In this document: in pieces, positions 1 to 6,224 of the stretch
Position numbering within the stretch: the stretch's first letter is position 1
How the letters are laid out: every line of letters starts with the position of its first letter
Made by a program: the position numbers and the translations under genes
From: Verrucomicrobiota bacterium
Lineage (GTDB): Bacteria > Verrucomicrobiota > Verrucomicrobiia > Limisphaerales > UBA11320
Direction: 5' to 3'
Length of the DNA stretch: 7,948 bases
NCBI GenBank assembly: GCA_016871475.1
Contig: VHDG01000153.1
Coordinates: 1 to 7,948, forward strand
Notes under the pieces: generated by a model
What the model was told of the DNA's origin: nothing
The model's input: the letters and a program-made list of their open reading frames with translations, nothing else
Database searches by the model: none

Positions 1-288
1 GAATTATCGGCACGAATTGGGGTTTTCTCTGCGCCCTTCCCCTTCCTCTCGTAATCGTAATCGAAGACGCCTGAACCGCCCTCCCGCGCCTGAAAACCCG
101 GCCATGAACTCGAGTTACCGACTGCACGACGGAATCCTGGGCATCGAGGGGGAACAACCGATTACGAGGGGAGGGGGAGTCGGGGGGACAAGAGTCAAAA
201 CAAGTGCGATCCCCCGCCGGTCGGGCCATCACCGGATCGCGGCTTGCCAACGGGGGGACGAAAAAGGGATAAAGTGGGCACATCCAGT
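1..288. other. Non-coding region upstream of the ThuA-like gene
   Basis: I see no convincing gene here. The short open frames are Arg/Pro/Ser-rich without any recognisable domain. The region has a pyrimidine-rich stretch (about 27-50), a tandem GTAATC (51-62), an imperfect inverted repeat (listed separately), and a 9-base direct repeat CGGGGGGAC at 181-189 and 251-259. A weak sigma-70-like pair, TTGCCA at 244-249 and GATAAA at 268-273 with an 18-base spacer, could drive the ThuA-like gene. It would leave a leader of only about 10-15 bases before the ATG codons at 289 and 295. That promoter call is speculative: no -35 or -10 box matches consensus well, and the box overlaps the extended reading frame that opens at TTG 244. 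Confidence 0.5.
38..178. repeat. Imperfect inverted repeat, 20-base arms about 100 bases apart
   Basis: Bases 38-57 and 159-178 are imperfect reverse complements (about 18 of 20 positions). The right half of each arm is a perfect 10-base match, CTCGTAATCG at 48-57 and CGATTACGAG at 159-168, and pyrimidine-rich/purine-rich flanks extend it. The spacer is about 101 bases. It could be a transcript-level long stem, the ends of a small non-autonomous element, or a pair of copies of a dispersed intergenic repeat. Part of the match comes from low-complexity C/T sequence, which weakens it. Confidence 0.4.
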
Positions 289-1485
289 ATGCATATGAAT
301 CCGATCTTCATTCTTCTGCTCATCACTTCTCTCACAGTGATCGCTTCTCCCAGTACAGCGGCGCCGGCTCCGGCCAGCGCCAGCGAAACGGACCTGTGGG
401 TGCACTACCCGGGAAAGGTTGGGCCTGGTCGCTCGAAGAATGTGGTTCTGATCTCTGGCGATGAAGAGTACCGATCCGAGGAGGCTTTGACTCAATTGGG
501 GAAAATTCTGGCCGTCCGGCACGGATTCAATTGCACAGTGCTGTTCGCCATCGATCCGCAGACAGGGAGGATCAATCCCAATCATTCTGGGAACATTCCC
601 GGGCTTCGGGCGTTAAGGACAGCGGACCTGATGGTCATTGCCACCCGGTTTCGCAATTTACCGGACGATCAGATGCGGGAGATCGAAGACTATCTGCGGT
701 CGGGCCGTCCCGTGCTCGGAATGCGCACCGCCACGCACGCGTTTCGCATCCCGTCCGACCGCAAGGAGTGGCTGCACTACGACTACCGTTACAACGGCCC
801 CAAGAACTGGGTTCATCGGGATCCCAAGTATGACGGCGGCCTGAAGGAATGGAGCGGGGGCTTCGGTGGCACGGTGTTGGGAGATACATGGTTCTACCAC
901 CATGGACATCACAATCATCAGAGCACCCGTGGATTGATCGATCCATCCGCGCGAAAGCTTCCCCTGACTCGCGGGCTGAACGATGGCGATATCTGGGGGC
1001 CGACCGATGTTTACGCCGTTCGGCTTCCGTTGCCTGCCGATTCCCGGCCGGTGATCTTGGGCCAGAGCATGAATCGCACGGGACCCTACCTGGAGAACGA
1101 TGCGTTTCTGGGGATGCGCCCGACGGACTCTGTGGTGGCAGGCGTCGGCCACAATCCGACGGCCGATCGTGGGGAGGATCGATACAATCCCAACGACCCG
1201 CCGCCGCCGGTCGCGTGGACCAAGACCTACCAGATTACGAACGGTCGAAAGGGCCGTGTGTTTGCCACGACCATGGGATCCTCAACGGATCTGGCATCCG
1301 CCGGCACCCGGCGGATGCTGGTGAATGCTGTTTACTGGTGTGTGGGTCTTGAGAGAAGGATTCCGAAACGCGGGACCCGGGTGGATCTGGTCGGGACCTA
1401 CACGCCCAGCGCCTACAAGTTCCACAACAACGAGTATTGGAAGGCCAGGGCATTGAGACCCGCTGACTTTCAAAAGGTGGAGTAG
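289..1485 (+). CDS. Exported ThuA-like domain protein
   Basis: From the ATG at 289 the product is 398 residues. A hydrophobic stretch at about 5-20 followed by STAA suggests a Sec signal peptide cut near residue 25. Residues 50-353 form a ThuA-like domain: a first beta strand ending in GDEEY (57-61), the conserved GMRTATHAF motif (144-152), a histidine cluster (204-210) and the family's terminal RRMLVNAVYWC helix (341-351). ThuA-like proteins have a class I glutamine-amidotransferase-like fold without its catalytic cysteine. In rhizobia ThuA acts with the oxidoreductase ThuB on 3-keto derivatives of disaccharides; the role of the secreted PVC versions is not settled. The start is uncertain: ATG 289, ATG 295, GTG 274 and TTG 244 are all in frame. 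Only TTG 244 gives a basic n-region (GGRKRDK), while ATG 289 lacks any Lys or Arg before the hydrophobic core. No clear ribosome binding site separates them. The gene faces the fusion gene, which carries a second, diverged copy of this domain. Confidence 0.93.
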   Translation: MHMNPIFILLLITSLTVIASPSTAAPAPASASETDLWVHYPGKVGPGRSKNVVLISGDEEYRSEEALTQLGKILAVRHGFNCTVLFAIDPQTGRINPNHSGNIPGLRALRTADLMVIATRFRNLPDDQMREIEDYLRSGRPVLGMRTATHAFRIPSDRKEWLHYDYRYNGPKNWVHRDPKYDGGLKEWSGGFGGTVLGDTWFYHHGHHNHQSTRGLIDPSARKLPLTRGLNDGDIWGPTDVYAVRLPLPADSRPVILGQSMNRTGPYLENDAFLGMRPTDSVVAGVGHNPTADRGEDRYNPNDPPPPVAWTKTYQITNGRKGRVFATTMGSSTDLASAGTRRMLVNAVYWCVGLERRIPKRGTRVDLVGTYTPSAYKFHNNEYWKARALRPADFQKVE

Positions 1486-1507
1486 TCCGACGCGCCCGGA
1501 TCCTCTC
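1486..1507. other. 22-base convergent gap without a recognisable terminator
   Basis: The stop codons of the plus-strand ThuA-like gene and the minus-strand fusion gene are 22 bases apart. The gap has a GGATCC palindrome and a weak CGCCC/GGGCG pairing (1493-1497 with 1519-1523) but no stable GC stem followed by a T run on either strand. Transcripts from both sides would therefore probably overlap at their 3' ends, or termination depends on Rho. This is inferred from the absence of a hairpin. Confidence 0.5.
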
Positions 1508-4500
1508 TCAAGGTTTGGGGGCGGGACGCGGCGGTTCACCGACCAGCGGCTGGGTGCTCCGGAGATACGCGAACAAGGCACGGGTTTGATCCGGGTTCAA
1601 GCTGTCCAGCAAGCCCTCAGGCATCAGGGACATTCCGGACACGCTGAGGGACTCCAGATCGTTCCGCGCCAGCGTCACGTTTTGATTATCCAGACCACGG
1701 AGGACGATCATGCGGTCATCCTGTTCCACGAGAAAGCCGGCGAGCGAACGGCCGTCCTTGGTTTCCACAGAGTAGTTTTCAAACCCTTCGCGGATCTCGG
1801 CGCTGGGGTTCACCATCGCGAGCAGCATGGACTCCAGATCCGTGCGGTCGAACACCGTGAGGTCGGGTCCGGCGTCCGCGCCCTGGCCGAACAGCCTGTG
1901 ACAATTGCCACAGAGGTTCTGAAACAACGTTCTGCCCAGGTAGGGATCGCCTGTGCCCCCGCGTACGGTCGTTGCGAACTGACGGATCTTTTCCTCCATT
2001 TCCGCAGTTGTGGGAGTCCCCTTGTTCGGCCAGTGCTTCTCCATAAGCGCGCTCAGTTCGGAATGCCGGTGCTGCTTGAGTTTGCGGACGATGTTCGGCG
2101 GGATGGTTTCCGGCTTAATTCCGAAACCGGACCATGAGGTTCCTTCAGCGCGAAGAGATTGCACCAGTTTCAGAGCCCAGGGCGGGCGGCTGGCCAGAAG
2201 GGTGAGCGCGGTGGGCTGGGATTCCCGCCCCAGCGCGGCATAGGCGCTCAGGATGATGTCGGCAACCCCGGGGTCATCGTAGGTTTGGAACGTGGAAAGA
2301 ACCGCCTTGCGCAACGCATCATCCTTATAGACCCCGCGATAGGCTCGCGTCAGTGCGGGGAGCGCACCCGGGACTTTCACTTCGCTCATGATGCTGAGGA
2401 ATTCCATGCGCTCCGCACGGGTTGCCGTTGCGTCGGCGACAACCCGGATCGCCTTCGCGAACGTTTTTTCATCGCCCCGACGGAGGCCGAACGCCGCGGA
2501 ACCAACGCCATGCCGTCCCATCGCCCGCACCAGAGGGTCCGGGAGGCCGGTGAGAGTGCGCCCTTTGAACGCGGCTTCGAAACCGGACATCAGCCGGCGG
2601 CTGTGCTCCACCGAGGGCGACAGCTCAAACAGACGGGCGCACACCTCCAGATCCCGCTGGGATCCCGCCTGTGCGAACCGGCGGGCGATCCGATCCAGCA
2701 GATGGGTTTCCACCATGGGATTCCTCCAGAACGACGGCTCTTCAAAGAGCCGCACAACCGCATCGCGGTGCTTGTCGCAGTGAACCTCCACCGCCCACCA
2801 GACGAGCAGCGGCATGCGGTTATCCGAGACGTCCTCCGTTCGTCCAGCCAGCGATTGGATGATCGCGAGTCCCTGCTGAGCGGGCAGCCGTTTGGCGGTG
2901 GCGGCGAGCTGGTTTCGAACCTCGAGGTTCGGCTCCGTGCCCGCCAGTGCGGCCAGTTTTCGGGCAGCCTCGGCGGAGACTTTTCGTCCGTCTCCTATCA
3001 ATCGCGCCGTCCAGAGTCGGACGAATGGATCGGAATGATCCAGCGCCCGGAGCGCCTCAGCTTCCGTGAAGCCCCCGGACAGGTTCAACGCCCACAGCGT
3101 CTCCAGCGCGAGCTGGCCGGTGCTGCGAGCCAGCTGGGATGTCAACGTCGGCAGGACCGACGCATCGCGTTTGTCGCCCAGCAGGCGAAGGGCGGTCTGA
3201 CGAACCCAGCGATTGGGATGCTTCAAACGCTCTGTCAGCTGGACCGAGCTCAGACCGGACAGGTTCTCAGATCGTTGTGGAGAGGCTCCCTTTGACTTCA
3301 ACCGGTAGACGCGGCCCCGGTCGGTGTCCATTTTCCCTTCGTGGTTGCGATAGTGGTTCACCTGCTGGTCATACCAATCGCAGATGTAGATGGCGCCGTC
3401 GGGACCGACCTTGATGTCCACGGGTCGAAACCAGCGATCGGCACTGGTCACGGGCCTGGAAACGTCGCGCGTTCGAAAAGTGGATCGGTCGGCGAGGAGT
3501 TCGCTCTGCACGATCCTGCCCTGAATGGGTTCGACGCCGAACAATCTGCCGGCGTATCGGGAGGGGAGGGATCCGTGGTCGTAGATGATGAAGTTGTGGG
3601 TGAAGCGGGGCTCGCTGCCGTGGGCCATGGACGGGAAGTAGCCGTAGGCGTAGGGATTCGAGAGGGGGCCGTGTTTCTCGAATCCTTTTTGAAGGTAGCC
3701 GCCCTGCACGTAGTGGAAGCCGCGGGTGTCTCCCCCGTTGTGGCCTGAGAAGACCCGCCCCTGGCTGTCGATCTCGCATCCGAACGCGTTTCCTCCTCCC
3801 TCTGCGAAGACCTCGTAGATGCGTTTCTCCGGGTGATAGCGCCAGATGTTCTGCCCCTGGGAGTAGATGGGCGTGGTGTTGGTGGGTTTTCCGTCGGGCC
3901 GGGCCACCAGGATGTTCGCAGTCACCGTGCTGCCTTGCGCCGCATAGAGCCATCCATCCGGACCCCATCTCAGCGAGTTGGCGACGCTGTGCGTGTCCTC
4001 CAGGCCGAAGCCCGAGAGCCGGACCTCAGGATCCCCGTCCGGAACGTCGTCATTGTTGGCATCGGGATAGAAGAGGAGGTAGGGCGGGTTCAACACCCAG
4101 ACACCGCCGCGTCCGCGTTCGACCGCGGTGACAATATTGAGACCGTCGAGGAAGGTCTTGTGACGATCGAACGCGCCGTCCCCATCGGAGTCTTCGTGAA
4201 TCGTAATACGATCGGCGCCCTTGAAGTGGTGGGGTGGCGGGGGTGGAACGCGGTCATACACCGCGCGCCAGACACTGTCGCGACTGACCATCTTCAGCCC
4301 GGCTGGAGCCGGGTATTGGCGGAATTCCACCAGCCACATCCGGCCCCGCTCATCAAAATTGAGAAACACGGGCTGGGAGATCCGCGGCTCGGTCAGGAGC
4401 TGATCCCATTCCAGATCCTCAGCGATTTGAAACCGGCTCATCGACTCCGATGCACTCAGGGCTGGCGCCTGGGTCTCCTGGGGTAGGTCCAGGCTCGGGG

Positions 4501-6196
4501 TCTGTGGCGCTGCGGGAGCTGGAGTGGAGGCTGATGCAGCTGCAGGTGCCGGCGCCGGCGCCGGTGCGGGTGGGCGCGGCGTCGGCGCAGGAGTCGGGAG
4601 GCTGCTGGTCGTGCCTGTCATCTCATAGGCAGGCGGCGGAACAGGATCGTGGAGACACCACAGGATGCTGTTGAGCAGCATGCGGCGGAAGGTGGCCAGC
4701 TTGAAATCCTCAGGGTTGCCCAAGGAGGTGTAGAAGGTCCTCCGGTCGGATCCGGCGTTGACCCAGGCCACAGGCTCCACTGTGTCCTGTCCCTCAACCC
4801 TGCCCTGCAGCAGCGCGGTCGTGCCGGGCGCAAGATTGCGGTTCTTGTAGAGATGCGATGTCACGCGCAAAGGGGCGGGCTTGACACCGGTGAGGACGAG
4901 ATGGGCGGCGTTGGAGCGGACGATCTCGATCAGGCTGTGAGGAGCCGCCGGTGGCTTGTTGTTGTAGTGACCGGCGTATTGGCCGCCGAGCACGTCCACA
5001 TCGAAGCTGTTCCACGCCTCGAAGCCCGGGCCGGGAGGCGTCGCCTGAAACCCATGGCTCGCAGTACGCAGACCAATGACAGGTTTTCCGGCAGCAACAT
5101 GCGCCCTCATCAGCTCCATCATGGCCTTGGGTGGGGTGCGCCGCCGTGTACTAACCACAACGAGATCCGCATCCCGAATCGATTCGTAGTTCTGGAAGTT
5201 GGGATCGCCCTCCCGGGCCGGGGCCATAACGGTGGAGATTCGATATCCACGCCACTCGAGTTCCTTCCGCGCGAAGTCCGGCAGAGTTTCCGAGGTAGAG
5301 TACTCATTTTCACCGATGATCAGGACGATCCGCTTCGTAACGTCCCCTTGAAATCGGAACGGAGAGCCTCCCAGGAAGTCCACGCTGGTGATGCTCGGGC
5401 ACCAGTATTGTTCGATATGATCAACCACGAGCTCGGTGCCGCGAAAGTGCGAGACGTAGGGTCGCATGTGGTGGTTGTACATCGAGTCGGTCATGTCGCG
5501 CATGAGAACGACACTCTGTCCCTGGGCCACCATTTGTCGGATGGCGAACGAGCGGCCCAGGACACACATGTTGATGTGAACGCCCATGACGATGACGTTG
5601 GTGATCCCGCGCTGGCGCATGAGGTAGAGCGCCTCGGCGGAGTCCGTGATTGCATCCCCGTCCATGATTTCCAGAGCCGGGTGCTGGCGTTTCCAGGCGC
5701 CATAGCCGGGGCATTCCGGGCATCCGTCACAACCGCCATCCGAGTCGTCGATGGGCAGCGCCGGTTCCTTGACGCCATCGAGAGAACACCAGCCCTGGAG
5801 GGGGACCTTGGTTTCCACCTTGGGTGCCGACTGGGCAAGCTTTCGGCCGGGGTGATCCTTATAGAAACCCATGGTGTCGCTGGGGCAGTGGATGATGAAG
5901 ATTCCCCTGCTGCGGGCCGCCTTGAGCACCTCGTTCATCCGGGGCGCCATCTCGCCGACACGCTCGGTTGCATCCGGACAATGATGCTTGTCCCACATGT
6001 CGCAAACCACGACAGCGGTGCGCGTTGGTTCCCAGTGGACCTGCTTTTCGGTGATCTCCCATCGGTTGGTATCCGCGGTGGATCGGGCGCGGGTGCGCGT
6101 GTGAAGACTCACCGGCTCTGCCAACAAAGGGGTTGTTGAGGTTTGCCACAGGGCTGCGCACGCCGCCACTGATATCTGAAGGAGCTTTGTTCTCAT
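1508..6196 (-). CDS. Exported fusion: isochorismatase-like + ThuA-like + PVC-type dehydrogenase propeller + HEAT + heme-c domain
   Basis: The product is 1562 residues from the ATG at 6196. The frame stays open 116 codons further upstream, but that part overlaps the preceding gene and has no signal peptide. Order: signal peptide 1-26 (cut near LLA; VAAC at 10-13 also resembles a lipobox); isochorismatase-like hydrolase about 58-275 (D66, C211); ThuA-like domain about 288-517 (GENEY 295-299, GLRTASHGF 375-383, RRMLLNSILWC 504-514); Pro/Ala linker about 519-585; beta-propeller like the PVC 'putative membrane-bound dehydrogenase' family about 588-970, with calcium-type Asp loops at 668-677 and 712-722; HEAT-like helices about 975-1390; heme-c domain about 1412-1555 with CGNCH (1429-1433) and likely axial Met1525 in SLMPEGL. 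The propeller resembles soluble sugar dehydrogenases, so oxidation of a sugar with electron transfer to the fused heme is the likely role (inference). It lies 28 bases after the upstream hydrolase gene, probably in one operon. No purine-rich ribosome binding site precedes the start. Heme attachment would need export and cytochrome c maturation. Confidence 0.95.
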   Translation of the reverse strand: MRTKLLQISVAACAALWQTSTTPLLAEPVSLHTRTRARSTADTNRWEITEKQVHWEPTRTAVVVCDMWDKHHCPDATERVGEMAPRMNEVLKAARSRGIFIIHCPSDTMGFYKDHPGRKLAQSAPKVETKVPLQGWCSLDGVKEPALPIDDSDGGCDGCPECPGYGAWKRQHPALEIMDGDAITDSAEALYLMRQRGITNVIVMGVHINMCVLGRSFAIRQMVAQGQSVVLMRDMTDSMYNHHMRPYVSHFRGTELVVDHIEQYWCPSITSVDFLGGSPFRFQGDVTKRIVLIIGENEYSTSETLPDFARKELEWRGYRISTVMAPAREGDPNFQNYESIRDADLVVVSTRRRTPPKAMMELMRAHVAAGKPVIGLRTASHGFQATPPGPGFEAWNSFDVDVLGGQYAGHYNNKPPAAPHSLIEIVRSNAAHLVLTGVKPAPLRVTSHLYKNRNLAPGTTALLQGRVEGQDTVEPVAWVNAGSDRRTFYTSLGNPEDFKLATFRRMLLNSILWCLHDPVPPPAYEMTGTTSSLPTPAPTPRPPAPAPAPAPAAASASTPAPAAPQTPSLDLPQETQAPALSASESMSRFQIAEDLEWDQLLTEPRISQPVFLNFDERGRMWLVEFRQYPAPAGLKMVSRDSVWRAVYDRVPPPPPHHFKGADRITIHEDSDGDGAFDRHKTFLDGLNIVTAVERGRGGVWVLNPPYLLFYPDANNDDVPDGDPEVRLSGFGLEDTHSVANSLRWGPDGWLYAAQGSTVTANILVARPDGKPTNTTPIYSQGQNIWRYHPEKRIYEVFAEGGGNAFGCEIDSQGRVFSGHNGGDTRGFHYVQGGYLQKGFEKHGPLSNPYAYGYFPSMAHGSEPRFTHNFIIYDHGSLPSRYAGRLFGVEPIQGRIVQSELLADRSTFRTRDVSRPVTSADRWFRPVDIKVGPDGAIYICDWYDQQVNHYRNHEGKMDTDRGRVYRLKSKGASPQRSENLSGLSSVQLTERLKHPNRWVRQTALRLLGDKRDASVLPTLTSQLARSTGQLALETLWALNLSGGFTEAEALRALDHSDPFVRLWTARLIGDGRKVSAEAARKLAALAGTEPNLEVRNQLAATAKRLPAQQGLAIIQSLAGRTEDVSDNRMPLLVWWAVEVHCDKHRDAVVRLFEEPSFWRNPMVETHLLDRIARRFAQAGSQRDLEVCARLFELSPSVEHSRRLMSGFEAAFKGRTLTGLPDPLVRAMGRHGVGSAAFGLRRGDEKTFAKAIRVVADATATRAERMEFLSIMSEVKVPGALPALTRAYRGVYKDDALRKAVLSTFQTYDDPGVADIILSAYAALGRESQPTALTLLASRPPWALKLVQSLRAEGTSWSGFGIKPETIPPNIVRKLKQHRHSELSALMEKHWPNKGTPTTAEMEEKIRQFATTVRGGTGDPYLGRTLFQNLCGNCHRLFGQGADAGPDLTVFDRTDLESMLLAMVNPSAEIREGFENYSVETKDGRSLAGFLVEQDDRMIVLRGLDNQNVTLARNDLESLSVSGMSLMPEGLLDSLNPDQTRALFAYLRSTQPLVGEPPRPAPKP
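4442..4642 (-). repeat. Pro/Ala-rich linker coding segment in the fusion gene
   Basis: Residues about 519-585 of the fusion protein are almost entirely Pro, Ala, Ser and Thr, including a strict Ala-Pro alternation around 543-551. The coding DNA is correspondingly repetitive and GC-rich, with GCCGGC steps around 4548-4562. The segment separates the hydrolase/ThuA half from the dehydrogenase/cytochrome half and looks like a flexible, probably extended tether. The frame is intact across it. Repetitive DNA of this kind can vary in length between strains, and it is also where an assembly error would be most likely. Confidence 0.85.
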
Positions 6197-6224
6197 GGGC
6201 GAGGAAGGGGGAACGCGCGGTGAA

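Noticed and set aside
17..298. A 93-codon open frame at the left end
   Set aside because: Arg/Pro/Ser-rich, no domain, no ribosome binding site, overlaps the start of the ThuA-like gene and covers the repeat-containing intergenic sequence.
2159..3295. A 378-codon plus-strand open frame opposite the HEAT-like region
   Set aside because: Arg/Gln/Gly-rich translation without any motif, antisense to the fusion gene. It is a by-product of the codon bias of the real gene.
4226..4246. Run of prolines in the propeller domain (residues 651-655) as a possible insertion or slippage site
   Set aside because: From memory, the VPPPPPHH stretch is a conserved feature of this PVC dehydrogenase family, not a local anomaly.
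4649..6139. A 496-codon plus-strand open frame opposite the hydrolase/ThuA half of the fusion gene
   Set aside because: It has no recognisable domain and low-complexity composition. It lies exactly antisense to a well-supported coding frame in GC-rich DNA, where long shadow frames are expected.
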